This document shows positions 23,597-35,245 of a stretch of DNA of 64,000 nt, piece after piece. The notes beneath the pieces are model-generated. The model was not told the DNA's origin. It made no database searches and saw only the letters and a list, made by a program, of their open reading frames with translations. Source of the stretch: Rehmannia glutinosa (Eukaryota > Streptophyta > Magnoliopsida > Lamiales > Orobanchaceae); contig JABTTQ020003029.1 in NCBI GenBank assembly GCA_016081115.2, positions 62,001 through 126,000 on the forward strand. The letters are read 5' to 3'. The translations under genes were made by a program, and so were the position numbers. Each line of letters opens with the position of its first letter. Within the stretch, counting starts at the first letter, position 1.

Positions 23597-23933
23597 TGTT
23601 GGGATTTGGTCCAAAGATCTCCGCCTGCAATGGGCTTTAAAAGAGGCGCGAGGCGCGCCCGCGATTCGAACTCGTGAGCACTGGATTGCATAGTTAAAGG
23701 ATAGCTTAAAGGATATGATTTGGACTACCTATACCAACAGATGCATCTTCTTTCTCGGTGCTCATTACATAGAAACTACGAGGTTAAGCGTGCTTGGCCT
23801 GGAGTAGACATGGGATGGGTGACCCTTGGGAAGTTTTCCAGGGTGTGCGTGAGTGAGGACAAAGCGCGCTAGAAAAGACTCGTGTTGGTTTGTGGGGACA
23901 GTCGTCAATCCGAGTAGCGCTGGAGGTCCAACA
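23597..23933 (+). repeat. Cassandra-like 3' LTR (337 bp)
   Basis: Same ends as the 5' LTR, with roughly twenty differences by eye. Confidence 0.88.
23711..23850 (+). ncRNA. 5S rRNA-like block in the Cassandra-like 3' LTR
   Basis: GAGGTTAAGCGTGCTTGG and GGGATGGGTGACC are kept, as in the first LTR, including the pol III box A and box C equivalents. Confidence 0.8.
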
Positions 23934-23938
23934 CAAGG

Positions 23939-24781
23939 GTTATAACCAAATACACGGGGTTGATTATTTTGACAGCTTTACACTCGTGGCTAAGCTTGTT
24001 ACTGTTCGAATTCTTATTGCTCTTGCTACATCTAATCAGTGGGGTTTGCATCAGCTTGATACTAATAACGCCTTCTTACATGGTACTTTGAATGAGGTGG
24101 TTTTCATGACACCACCAGAGGTTATCATGTAGCCAAACCGGCGGTTTGTATCCTCAAGAAAAGCCTTTATGGGCTCAAACAGGCTTCACGGGAATGGAAC
24201 GCAACCTTTTGTAATAGTCTACTTGCGTATGGTTTTAAGCAATCTTCACATGATCAGTGTTTATTCATTAAGGGTCATGGTTCTGATTTCCTTGATCTCT
24301 TAGTTTATGTTAATGATGTCCTTCTCACGGGGTCCTCCGAATCTGGTATACATGAGCTTAAGAAATATTTGGATGATCTCTTCACCATAAAATATCTTGG
24401 CTTTTCTAAGTATTTTTTGGGTGTTGAGATAGCATGTGGTGAACAGGGCACCTATCTTTGCCAACGGAAATATGTTCTTGATATCTTGCGGGATGCTAAG
24501 GTAACTGATTGTAAAGTTGTCTCTACTCCCTTACCCCAGGAATTAAACTCATGGCCAACCTTGGCAGCCCTCTTTCCAATTCGGATCAGTATCGACGTTT
24601 GATTGAGCATCTTCTTTACCTTAATTTTAGTAGACCCGATATTACCTTTGCTACATAGCAGCTGAGCCAGTTTGTTGGCAATCCTCACACGCCCCACTGG
24701 GATGCCACACTCCACATTCTTCGATATCTCAAAGGTTGTCCGTCTACTGGACTTTTCTATCCTGCTTCTTCTCCTACCGAC
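23939..24781 (+). pseudogene. Outer copia RT, middle part
   Basis: Resumes after the Cassandra-like insertion with GYNQIHGVDYFDSFTLVAKL, then HQLDTNNAFLHGTL. The catalytic box reads YVND (about 24305-24325) instead of YVDD, losing an active-site Asp. KYFLGVEIAC and YLCQRKYVLDIL follow. Interrupted at 24782 by the gypsy element just before the RNase H motif YSDADW, which resumes after 31930. Confidence 0.82.
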
Positions 24782-25236
24782 CGTTATGTGCGCAGTGGGT
24801 TAGAGATGGATAAATGCGGGAAAAAGAGAAGATAAGGGCAACAGTGAAGAGGATGAAGTGGTTTGTGTAGCTCAAGAAGAAGACAAGGGGGTTGGACACG
24901 TGTGTTAATCTGGAGTGTTGAAGATGGAGATTATTATTAAGATCTCTCCCTACACTGTTATCATCTTATTGGTTTATTATGTATCGATTTATTTTCGCTT
25001 TTAATTTTTGTTTTGAATTGTGGTCCCCACGGGGGAATATTTTAAAGGATCGAATGCAGTGAATGAAAAGAGTTGGTTAAGCATCATTATCATCTTCCTT
25101 CTAATTCTCGCTATTCTCCCATTTCTTTCTTCTCAAGCTATTATTAATTCCTAAAAATACATACTCATACATCATATAATATCATTTACATTAAAATACC
25201 AAAAAAATATATCCAAAAATTATCGAGTGTGTAACA
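24782..25236 (+). repeat. Gypsy 5' LTR
   Basis: Starts CGTTATGTG where the 3' copy has TGTTATGTG; ends GTGTAACA. Followed by TTGGTATTTGAGCC (about 25239), a Met-type primer site with TTG for CAG. Confidence 0.85.
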
Positions 25237-25264
25237 ATTGGTATTTGAGCCATCGGTTTCGGAC

Positions 25265-26330
25265 ATGGCCGAGGGTACAAGGATGAAGGACTGCAAGAAG
25301 CACGAGAAAAGATTGGATCAAATACTACAAACCGAGTCATGAAAAGGGAAGTCTTTGAAATAAAATTACAAGAACAAATCATGGGTATTAATACGAAGTT
25401 CAAGAGCACTTGATGGGTTTAAATGGGAAATATGAACACCGACTAACACATTAGTAGCCATTCGATTTGCAAATCGCTAAATATGAACAAGGAAAAGGAC
25501 CAATGGAAGAAGAATCCATTCTAGGAGGACCTTATCAAGGTTATGGCGGTGATAGCACTAATGCCAGGCACCAAAATTCTCCTAGAAACAGGCTACAAAG
25601 TGATCAACAAGGTATGCAGATAATAAGTCCTTTACCAAAACTTGATTTCCCCAGATTTGATGGTAATCATCCAAGGTCTTGGATCCTGAAATGTAATGGG
25701 TATTTTAAACTTATACCTAATATACCGACACCCGAGAAAGTTACATTAGCATCTATGCATTTTGAGGTAAAATTTGCTCGGTGGTACTTAACTTTATTAC
25801 CAAACAAGGAGAGATTACTTGGGGTCAATTTGTGGAGACAGTTTCAGCTAGATTTGAGGAGTTGAAGGAGGCTAAGATCATTGCAGAATTTAATAAGCTA
25901 AGGCAGACTGGGTCTTACTCAGATTATGTGGAGAAATTTGAAGAGCTTAAGTCTTGTATGCTGATTTTAAAAAATGGAGAATATTCTGAAGAGTATTTTA
26001 TAGCTAGCTTTATCAGTGGTTTGAGTGAAGAGCTTCAGTCCTTTATCAACATGTTTGAGCCTACTACTCCTCAAAGAAACCTGTTGATCTTGGAAGGAAA
26101 CAATCGCATACCCTCGAGGCTATTACTAAAAAGCTAAGGAGCCCCGCTAAAACTTACATCGCTCCCTATTCTAGTGCTAAGAGAATCGAGGTAACTCCCA
26201 CTCGGATCCCTAAGAATCCTCCTAAGCCTCTGTCAAACTTCTAACTCCCGAGAAATGGCTACCGGGAGGGAGAAGGGCTTGTGTTACAATTGTGATGAAC
26301 CTTTCTCTTATGGGCATAGGTGCGAAGAAC
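25265..26330 (+). pseudogene. Gypsy gag (frame broken)
   Basis: First ATG at 25265 (MAEGTRMKDCKKHEKRLDQIL), with an early stop. The gag core is open from 25467 with KLDFPRFDGNHPRSWILKCN, then slips frame near 25800 to FEELKEAKIIAEFNKL. A zinc knuckle, CYNCDEPFSYGHRC, is at about 26283-26325. Gag would form the particle shell. Confidence 0.78.
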
Positions 26331-26479
26331 GAGAATCACCTATATGATAATGTGAGAGGAAGAGGAGTTGTCATTTTTGCAAGATGTGTCAAGTAGTGGA
26401 GGATCCCCGGACTTACAAATCCATATAGATGGAAGAGGTACAAATGTCTTTAAATGCCATTGCGAGAGGAGGATGGTAT

Positions 26480-27714
26480 TACCACAATGAGGCTCTTTGG
26501 AGAGTGTGAGGGTCATAAGTTGCATATCCTTATTGATTTCGGTAGTACCTTGAGTTTCATTCAAGAATCTACAAAGAAAGAGGTTGGGTTGCAAATTAAC
26601 TCACCTAAACATTTCTTTAGTTAAGGTGGCAAATGGACAGAGACTGGTTAGTTCTTATAAGGCGAGAGGATTTACTTGGAAGATGCGGGTCATTCCTTGA
26701 CTATTCACTCGGGTCTTGCAAAATGAAGGTTGTGATGTCATACTAGGAGGGGATTGTTTGAAATCTTGTACTCCAATAGAATGGATTATGACAAGATGAC
26801 TTTTTTGTTACATTGATGGGGAGAAGAGTTAAGATTGAGGCTTTGACATCAAGCTTGGATGTCAATTTATATCACTCATTCTCTTTACAAGCTTTTTCAC
26901 ATGGGGGCTCGGGAAGAGATTGAAGAATTTTATATGGTGATTCGTATGACCCAAGCATATTTATCAAGATAGGAATGCCCAACTTGATGATCTTTTAGAG
27001 AAGTTTGGTAATATTTTTGAAGAACTAAGGAGTTACCCCCTAGTAGGGGTTGAGCATCAAATTATCCTCAAGCGGAAAGTGTGCCTAAGCACCAATACCC
27101 TTACAGGACCTCTCATCACCACAAGGATGAGATTGAGAAGATTGTTAAGGAATTGCTAGAAGCGAGGGTCATACAAACATAGTAAAAGTCCTTTTGCCTC
27201 TCGAGTAATATTGGTAAAGAAAAAGACTCTACATGGAGAATGTGTGTTGACTACGAGATATCTTAATGAGTTCGATCAAACATGATTATCCTATTCCTGT
27301 TATTGATGAACTATTGGATGAACTGGATGGGGCTCAGTTCTTTTCAAAAATTGACTTGAGATCTGGTTATTTCCAAATACTCATGAAACCTGAGCACAAA
27401 TATTTGACTACTTTCAGCACACATCAAGGACATTATGAGTTTTTGGTTATGCCTTTTGGGCTTTGCAATGCCCCAACAACTTTTCAATCATTGATGAATC
27501 AAGTTTTCAGGGATTCTTTGAGGAAGTTTACATTGGTGTTTTTTGATGATATACTTATCTACAGTAAATCATGGGCTGATCACCTATCTCATTTGGAAAA
27601 TGTGTTTGTGTTGCTTAGAGATAATCAGTTATATGCAAAGAGAAGTAAATGTCATTTTGGACAGACTCGGATTGAGTATTTGGGGCACATTATTTCTCAC
27701 AAGGGTGTGGAAAC
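26480..27714 (+). pseudogene. Gypsy protease and reverse transcriptase, 5' part
   Basis: Protease site reads LIDFGSTLSF (about 26530), where DSG is catalytic; the Phe codon TTC sits where TCTG would give Ser. RT is open at 27266-27721 with HDYPIPVIDELLDELDGAQF, DLRSGYFQI and the catalytic FFDDILIYS. The region 26100-27260 is full of frame changes and nearly lacks CAG/CTG. Cut at 27714 by a solo LTR. Confidence 0.8.
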
Positions 27715-29364
27715 TGTTTGAAAAATGGTTTTATCATGATTTTGATGATTTTGTTTTTACACCAAAACAATGGTTTTAAAGGTTGTCCAAATACTCCTAA
27801 ATGATTTAAAATAGTTTTAATATTTTCCGGAGTATTTGCTCAAGTCTATTTTCGATTAATATTGACAACACTTTCAAAGTTTTTATGTCAACGGGTTTTC
27901 ACATTGAAACTATATTTCTAATATTGTCCTAAATACTCCCGATTAGTTTAAAATGTTTTTACAAATTTTTTGGAGTATTTCTTGAGTTTAATTTTCGATA
28001 AAAATTGGACAATATTTCTGTCTCTTGTCGACCAGGTGTCGCCCCATAGGGCAACCCATACCCGTAGATGATTTTTGAAGCGAGAAAATGAGACGAAAGA
28101 AAAATCAAGCGAGGTCGGCCGGCCATCGGGCGTCGACCGGTCCGTCGGCCCGGCCGCCAGTGGGTCGACCGTCTGCACTGCAAGTGTGCAAAATCTCCCT
28201 GTTCTATTTTTGGAGAGGTCGATGGCTAGGGGTGATGTCGACCGGTCGAGCACCCCTCGACCGGCCGCCCGTGTAATTTTTCGATACTATTTCAAACGTC
28301 CTTTTGTGCAACCTGGCCGTCGCTCTTTAGTTTGACAACAAAAATATAACCGTTGTGCAGTGAGACCATTCTTCCTTAAAATGTGGGATTGTTCTATAAT
28401 CGATTTTTGTATCCTTATGAGACAACCATATTTATTTTAATCTCTTTGTCTTATTTGTAGACAAAAGAAAACATGGAGGAGCCCATGAAGGAGCCTATGT
28501 TGGAGGAGCCTTTGGAGGAGCCTTTGGAAGAGCCTATGTTGGAATTCAAATTTGAAGGCTCTCCTATAAATAGATGAAGGCTTGAGGGATCAATGACATG
28601 ACTTGATACAAACAACAAGAGATATCACAAGCATATAATCTTTGTTATTCATTTCAACATTCTTGTTGTAATAGCCTAAATCTACTATCACTTTCACATC
28701 TTGAGGTCTAGGCTTTCATTCTTGATTACACACTTGCACTTTTGAGTTGTAATATTTTTCAAAGTGTAATCTTGATTGTAATTCATCAACCAAACACAAG
28801 ATATCCTTGTGAGTATTCTTGTGGTAAGAATACACTTGGGTGATCTAGGTGATAGGTGTTTCAAGAGTGTGGTGCTCTTGAGGTGTTGAAGAATTTGGTA
28901 TTCTTCAAGATTGAAGATTGTGGTGATCTTCAAAGGTGCCGTTGAAGGAAGATTGTGGTAATCTTCAAAGGGAGATTGTGGTAATCTCCAAAGGTGGTGT
29001 TGGAGAGTTCGGTGCTCTTCAAGTCGGAAGATTGTGGTGATCTTCAAAAGAGATTGTGATAATCTTGAAGGTGATGTTGAAGAAGAGTGTGGTGCTCTTC
29101 AAGGTGTTGTTGTAAGTTGGTGTTGTATTAATTTTTGGTAAATTAATAAAATCTTTTTTTTTTGAAATCCATCCCGGATATACTGGGGTGGTAGAGGATT
29201 AGGCCCTAGGTGGGTTGAACCTCTTTAAATCGACGTGTGTTGTTTACATTCCGCACCTTTGTTATTATCTTGGCGCATTTGTATCGAAAAAGAGGGCGAA
29301 ATCGAAAAGATGGAGATAATCTATTCACCCCCCCTCTAGATTATCGTAGCCGCTTGGACTTACA
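27715..29364 (+). mobile_element. 1.65-kb solo LTR inside gypsy RT
   Basis: Starts TGTTTGAAAAATGG and ends GGACTTACA (TG...CA), flanked by an exact GAAAC duplication (27710-27714 and 29365-29369). Its near-terminal CTATTCACCCCCCCTCTAG resembles the LTR ends of large SIRE/Maximus-type copia elements. No internal domain, so the element was lost by LTR-LTR recombination. TATAAATAG near 28565 may be its TATA box. Orientation is inferred from these motifs. Confidence 0.85.
28470..29115 (+). repeat. Imperfect tandem repeats in the solo LTR
   Basis: GAGGAGCCT/GAAGAGCCT units lie at about 28475-28545. Units of about 30-40 bp around GATTGTGGTGATCTTCAAAG lie at about 28860-29110. Confidence 0.7.
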
Positions 29365-31594
29365 GAAACTGACCCTCAGAAGATTGATTGTATGGTTAAG
29401 TGGCCAACTCCTACCACACTTAAACAGTTGAGAGGGTTTTTGGGCTTAACAGGATATTACAGAAAATTCATCAAAGGTTATGGGTTATTGAGCAAGCCTT
29501 TGACCATGTTATTGAGGAAGGACAAGTTTAAATGGAATTTGGAAGTTGAGGAGGCTTTTAACAAGCTGAAACAGGCCATGGTGACAGCTCCTGTTCTTGC
29601 TTTGCCAAATTTTTCATTACCTTTTACCATTGAGACTGATGCTAGTGGGACTGGGGTAGGGGCTGTCCTAATGCAACAGGGTAACCCCATTGCTTACATG
29701 AGTAAGACACTGTGCCCAAAGAACCAAGCATTATCAATCTATGAAAGGGAATTTTTGGCTGTGCTTATGGCAGTACAAAGGTGGAGACATTACTTACAAG
29801 GGCATGAGTTTGTGATCAGGACTGATCAACAAGCCTTGAAGTATCTTTTGGACCAGAAGAACATAACACCTATGCAGCAGAGGTGGATGACCAAATTACT
29901 GGGATTCAATTACACTATTGAGTATAGGAAGGGTTCTGACAATAGAGCAGCAGATGCTCTGTCCAGAATTAATCAAGGGGAAGAGAGTTGTGCAGCCATT
30001 TTGTGATCATTCCCGGTGGGTCCAAGGAGTTAAGGGCAGTTATATTAATGATCCATTTTTCAAGAAAATTATAAATCGCTCTAACTCGGATCCTACTTCT
30101 TATCCAAAGTTTCAGCTTGTTGGTGGACTTGTCAGATACAAGGGAAGGTTGGGAGTGGGAAGTGATATGAATATGAGAAGCAAGATTCTGAATGCTATGC
30201 ATAATTCAGCATATGGAGGTCATTCTGGGGTAAATGGTACCTACTTGAGATTAAAAGGGATTTTTTATTGGCCTAATATGAAAGAGGATGTTAACACCAT
30301 GGTAAAAGCTTGTGACACTTGCAGGATGAACAAGTCAGACTCAGAACCATACCCAGGGTTGTTACAGCCACTCCCTATTCCTGAACAAGCGTGGACACAC
30401 ATTTCTATGGATTTCATTGAAGGATTACCTAATTCTGGGGGAAAGAAGGTAATAATGGTGATTATAGATAGGTTCACAAAGTATGGTCACTTCCTAGCTC
30501 TATCTCATCCTTACACTGCTTCTATTGTTGCTAAACATTTTTTGGATTCAGTTTACAAGTTGCATGGGTTGCCAGTGAGTATCATTTCTGATAGAGATAA
30601 GATTTTTACTAGTTCTTTTTGGAAGGAACTATTTAAGCTAATAAGGGTAAATTTACACATGTCTTCTGCTTATCACCCTCAAACTGATGGGCAAACAGAA
30701 AGATTAAATCAATGTTTGGAAAACTATCTTCGTTGTATGGTGCACAACAATCCAAGGCATTGGTTAAAATGGTTATCACTTGCAGAATATTGGTATAATA
30801 CCAATTATCACACAAGTTTGAAGATGACACCATTTCAAGCCTTATATGGTTACCCTCCCCCTCTACTTTCAATGGGACCTTATTTGGATTCACCTAACAC
30901 AGAAGCTAAGACAGTGGTGAAAGACAGGCAGGAAATTATGAAGCAATTGAAGGAAAATTTGACCCTAGCCCAGAATCGCATGAAGGTGTATGCAGATCAG
31001 AAAAGAACTGAAAGAAATTTTCAAGTTGGGGACCAGGTTTACCTCAAGCTTCAACCTTTCAGGCAAAACTCGGTGCAGCTTCGAAAAAGCTTGAAACTTT
31101 CATCCCGATACTTTGGTCCCTACACAGTTATTGAGAAGATCGGTGAGGTGGCTTACAAATTAGATTTACCAGAAGGATCGCGTATCCATCCCGTATTTCA
31201 TGTATCATTGTTAAAGAAGAAGTTGAGTTCGGACACTTTACCTGCGGCTGGTTTGCCAGTAACGGATGAGGAGGGCGAATTTCTGACAGCACCCATGGAG
31301 GTTTTGGATCGTCGTACAGTGACTAGAGGGAAGCAAGAGGTTGACCAGCTTTTGGTGAGATGGGTTAACTCAAGTGAAGAACAAACAACTTGGGAAGATG
31401 AGAAATTTATAAGGAAGAAATACCCACACTTTGATCCTTGGGGACAAGGATCTGCTCGACAGGGGGGTATTGTTATGTGCAGTGGGTTAGAGATGGATAA
31501 ATCTGGGAAAAGAGAAGATAAGGGCAACAGTGAAGAGGATGAAGTGGTTTGTGTAGCTCAAGAAGAAGACAAGGGGGTTGGACACGTGTGTTAA
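29365..31594 (+). pseudogene. Gypsy RT end, RNase H, integrase, chromodomain-like tail
   Basis: Resumes after the solo LTR with DPQKIDCMVKWPTPTTLKQL. RNase H includes TDASGTGVGAVL and DNRAADALSR. One base is missing near 30005 (the context suits a lost C of CTG); the frame then runs open to 31594. Integrase has an HHCC finger (GGHSG...CDTCRMNK), and catalytic D in HISMDFIEG, D in IISDRDKIF and E in QTDGQTERLNQ are all present. The tail holds SSRYFGPYTVIEKIG, RIHPVFHVSLLKKKL and a chromodomain-like LLVRWVNSSEEQTTWED. The open frame continues about 120 nt into the 3' LTR. Confidence 0.88.
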
Positions 31595-31929
31595 TCTGGA
31601 GTGTTGAAGATGGAGATTATTATTAAGATCTCTCCCTACACTTGTTATCATCTTATTGGTTTATTATGTATCAGTTTATTTCCGCTTTTAATTTCTGTTT
31701 TGAATTGTGGTCCCCTGGAGAATATTTTAAAGGGGCTGAATGCAGTGAATGAAAATCAGAGTTGGTTAAGCATCATTATCATCTTCCTCCTAATTCTCTG
31801 CTATTCTCCCATTTCTTTCTTCTCAAGCTATTATTAATTACTGCAGAAAATACATACTCATACATCATATAATATCATTTACATTAAAATACCAAAAAAA
31901 ATATATCCAAAAATTATCAGTGTGTAACA
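31471..31929 (+). repeat. Gypsy 3' LTR
   Basis: TGTTATGTGCAG... to ...GTGTAACA, preceded by the polypurine tract ACAGGGGGGTAT (31459-31470). Confidence 0.88.
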
Positions 31930-32425
31930 TGATCTTGTGGCATATAGTGATGCCGATTGGGGCATTTGCCCAGACAGGTAAATCTCTTATGGGTTACTGC
32001 GTATTCCTTGACAAATCCTTGATATCTTGGAAAACCAAAAAAACAGTCCATTGTCTCCCTCTCCTCCGCTGAAGCTGAGTATCGTGCTCTTGGCACCACC
32101 GTTTGTGAGCTACAATGGATCAGCTATATTGCTAAGGACCTACATATATTTGTCTCTCTTCCCATTACTTTATGGTGTGACAATCAAGCCGCCTTACACA
32201 TCGTTGCTAACCCCATCTTTCACGAACGAACCAAACATTTAGATATCGACTGTCACATTATGCGTTACAAGTTCAAAGAAGATTTTCGGTTCTTAAACAC
32301 ATTGGCACTCGTCACCGGCTCGCCGATGTCGTCTCGAAGGCCTTGGGAGGTCCAGTTTTTCAAAGCACATCTTGTCCAAGTTCGGACTCCACGACGATTT
32401 TCTCGTGATCCGACTTGACGGGGGG
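31930..32425 (+). pseudogene. Outer copia RNase H, 3' part, and polypurine tract
   Basis: Starts LVAYSDADWGICPD, then KSLISWKTKK, an AEYRAL-type region, HERTKHLDIDCHIM and RLADVVSKAL, in three frames. GACGGGGGG (32417-32425) is the polypurine tract before the 3' LTR. Confidence 0.85.
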
Positions 32426-32679
32426 TGATAAAATATATATAGTTGCTAGTCTAAAAGTCGTGTTTTTAGTTCTATTTTATTTTCATTCTCTTTTATATGC
32501 ACGTGTCACTTGCTTACTGGATGAGTTTGTTAGGAATATTTAGGAGGGGACCATGTTCACGTTGGATGTGCTATATGTTGTAGAATTCACCATTTTGTAA
32601 ACACACAGAAATTGTGAATGATTCTCTAATGAAAAATTGCTCATGCTGAGCTTAGAAACTATCTTTCATATTCTTTACA
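32426..32679 (+). repeat. 3' LTR of outer copia
   Basis: Pairs with 19467-19719. Target duplication GGTAA follows at 32680. Confidence 0.92.
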
Positions 32680-33589
32680 GGTAACATTATAAAATATTTG
32701 TTTTACGCTTCACTTAAAATGCCACTTGACAATTAAAGGGCTAAGAAGAAATTTTCCACGTTGGGATTAGTTGAGATAAATTAATATCACTCCATCACCT
32801 AGGATAAACAATCAATTTGAATTGGGATATCAATCCCGACCCGAATCATTATTTTGGGCTTTGGTCCTTCCAAACATGGGTTTACGCGTGATAACAAGGC
32901 TTATTTGGCAAATAATTATTGCCAAACGAGTCCTTAGGCTATCAAGGTGGTTCAGCCGAGGGCTCTACAAGGAGAAGATTGAGGATTTTTCTCTCATTTT
33001 CAAGTCATTTCCTACTCAAGCCCTCAATTCTAAGTTCACCAATTATAAGCTGACATCAAATAGGAACCATTTTGAGCATTTATTGAATAAGGCCGAGGAG
33101 AATTTAGAGCAGTTCTAACTAATCAAACTTAAAGGCAACTGTGTTTTCGGAAAGCCCAACGACTGTAAATCGAGGTATAAGTTGATCGTGAAATTTCGTA
33201 TATTTCAGGCAACGCAAGTTAATATTTTTGTTGAAACTTTGATTACATCGAGGATTTCATTGTGTATTTGGTGGGTCATCACGCGCGATTTGGAGAATTT
33301 TTGAATTAATTTAAGAGAAGGTCTCTCGTAAGATCCGTCTTATGGATCTTACGGATCATGATCCGTAAGGCGGATCCTACAATCCCGATCCGAATCCAAT
33401 ACCCACCAGTTAATTAAACAAAAACTTTAGTGTGTGTTTGTATGAGCCAACCAGAATCGAACCCGCTTATTATGCAATTCCAAAGATAACCATGAATATA
33501 ACTCATTCCTTTAAAGAAAAAAATGAATATAACTCATTCATAAATTTTTACAAATTCCCAAAGCTCGTCATATTTATTTTCATTCTTCA

Positions 33590-34290
33590 CTGTACTAAAG
33601 AACATGATATTTTATCTCAAAAAGCGGTACTTTATCTCATAAAAGTGTTGTTTTAACTCTTGTCAAATATATTTTTCCTTCTTAGATGTCATTGAATTCC
33701 TTATATGTGAATGTATTAAAGAAACATGATACTTTATCTCAAAAACGGATACTTTTACTTATAAAAGTGTTACTTTAACTATATCATATTTATTTTTTAT
33801 TTTTCCTTCTTTTCTTTGTGACTATATTAAAAAATATGATACTTATCTCAAAAAATAGATACTTTAGCGTATAAAAGTGTTACTTTAACTGTTTTTTATA
33901 TATATATATATATATATTATAATATATTAATAATTTGTGACTATATTAAAAAATATGTTACTTTATCTCAAAAAAATAAATACTTTTACTTATAAAAGTA
34001 TTACTTTAACTCTATCATATTTATTATTCATCTTTCTTTGTATTGAATTCATAATATGTGATTATATTAAAAAATGTGATATTTTATTAAAAAAGACAGA
34101 TACTTTTACTCTTAAACCATGATATTTTGTCTCAAAAAATATATATATTTACTCATAAATATATTACTTTAACTCTAATATATTTATTTTTCCTTCTTCG
34201 TAAGTTAATCATAATCGGTGGCTATATTAAAAATATGATACTTTATCTAAAAACTCGATACTTTTTCTCATAAAATCATTATTTTTAACC
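33590..34290. repeat. Diverged tandem array, about 120-150-bp unit
   Basis: About six units built on GATACTTTATCTCAAAAA, then ATAAAAGTGTTACTTTAAC, then TCATATTTATTTTTCCTTC. It lies between GATCCG-rich ends near 33320-33390 and 34360-34380, so it may be the inside of a non-autonomous element. Confidence 0.65.
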
Positions 34291-35001
34291 GAGGAAAAAA
34301 CGGGAAAAAAAAAAGGAGCGGTGGCTTTGACCCGTGGACTGGTCAGCAGAATCGGGTCAATAGGATCCGTCTGCGAATTTAGACACGTAAAACGGTCCTA
34401 TATGAATTTTTGCGTTAATTTAAAGGGGTGTGGTTTATGAATTTTATGAAATTGCTCGAATTTCTGAAATTGGTTGAGGAAATATTTGAAAATGGTTGGT
34501 TGTTGTGTCATGTCTGTTATTCTGAAATTGAATGATGAATTGGAGTCGTCATTGTTGGGAATTTGAAATTAAATTTGGGAAAATCGATAATTAAAGAAAT
34601 TAGGGAAAATATTTAAATTTCAGAACTTTTTGGGTGAAATTGCAAGAAAAAAAAATCCAAAAGTCTTGGGGTAAAACTAAAAATTGTAAACTCCTTGGGA
34701 GAAACTGTAGTTTCTGGACAGCAAATACAATAAACTGGAAATGAATCTATTTGCGGAGGATTTGGTGAACCACCAAATGCAAGATGTTTGAGTTTTTTTG
34801 AAGACTTTGTAATAGAGTTCTTGAGTTTATTGTATTTGCTATTTTAGATTATGGATTAATCTAAAACAGCAAATACAATAAACTGGAAATGAATACTATA
34901 CAACATAAAGCCTTGAATTTGTAGTCCTTGTCTTTTTCTATTTCCTCAGCTCATACTTTCACTTCTTTTACTTTACCAAAGTCACTTGTTGCTTAAAATT
35001 A

Positions 35002-35245
35002 AGTGCTTATTTGGGAGCACTTTTGAGATACTTATTTGGGAACACTTTTGAGATGTACTTTTGGATCTAAAAGTTCATTTCAATAAAAATTGATGTTTGG
35101 TGATTAATTTATAATGGACTTTTGGATAAGTCACTTCTCTAAAAAGCACATTTCAGGGAAGTCATAATTGGAAACTTTTTGAAAAATCACTTATTAAATC
35201 CATTTACGGAATAAACTTTTGCATAAATGCTCCCAAACGAGCACT
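35002..35245. mobile_element. Short MITE, ends AGTGCTTATTTGGGAGCA
   Basis: Left AGTGCTTATTTGGGAGCA and right TGCTCCCAAACGAGCACT are imperfect inverted repeats around 244 bp. A 3-bp TA-rich flank fits Harbinger/Tourist type but is not firm. Confidence 0.55.

Larger units (their letters stand above)
22738..23933 (+). mobile_element. Cassandra-like TRIM with 5S rRNA-like LTRs
   Basis: A small (1196-bp) LTR element with no coding capacity. LTRs 22738-23071 and 23597-23933 begin TGTTGGGATTT and end GGTCCAACA. The target duplication CAAGG is exact (22733-22737 and 23934-23938). Each LTR holds a 5S rRNA-like block with AAGCGTGCTTGG and GGATGGGTGACC, parts of the 5S internal control region. Known: Cassandra elements are TRIMs whose LTRs carry 5S promoters. 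It relies on other elements for enzymes. Confidence 0.9.
24782..31929 (+). mobile_element. Ty3/gypsy chromovirus-type element nested in copia
   Basis: LTRs are 24782-25236 and 31471-31929. Order is gag, protease, RT, RNase H, integrase and a C-terminal chromodomain-like segment, so gypsy type. It is inserted in the outer copia between codons that read ...SPTD and LVAYSDADW. The 5-bp flanks (CCGAC left, TGATC right) are not identical, so the target duplication is unclear. LTRs differ at many sites, a large share of them at CAG/CTG. Confidence 0.9.
19467..32679 (+). mobile_element. Outer Ty1/copia element carrying nested insertions
   Basis: LTRs at 19467-19719 and 32426-32679 (about a dozen differences by eye) are flanked by the exact 5-bp duplication GGTAA (19462-19466 and 32680-32684). 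Once the Cassandra-like (22738-23933) and gypsy (24782-31929) insertions are removed, about 4.9 kb of copia sequence remains, the normal size. Gag, protease, integrase, RT and RNase H are recognisable in order. Confidence 0.95.

Noticed and set aside
22850..23850. Two 5S rRNA genes in tandem
   Set aside because: The 5S-like text lies inside TG...CA direct repeats with a 5-bp target duplication and a degraded 5' half. It is a Cassandra-type LTR, not a ribosomal array.
32822..33118. 98-codon open frame as a gene
   Set aside because: No start context, motif or neighbour supports it; left as unassigned spacer.
33590..34290. CRISPR-like array
   Set aside because: Units are diverged throughout, with no constant repeat/variable spacer pattern, and the genome is a plant.
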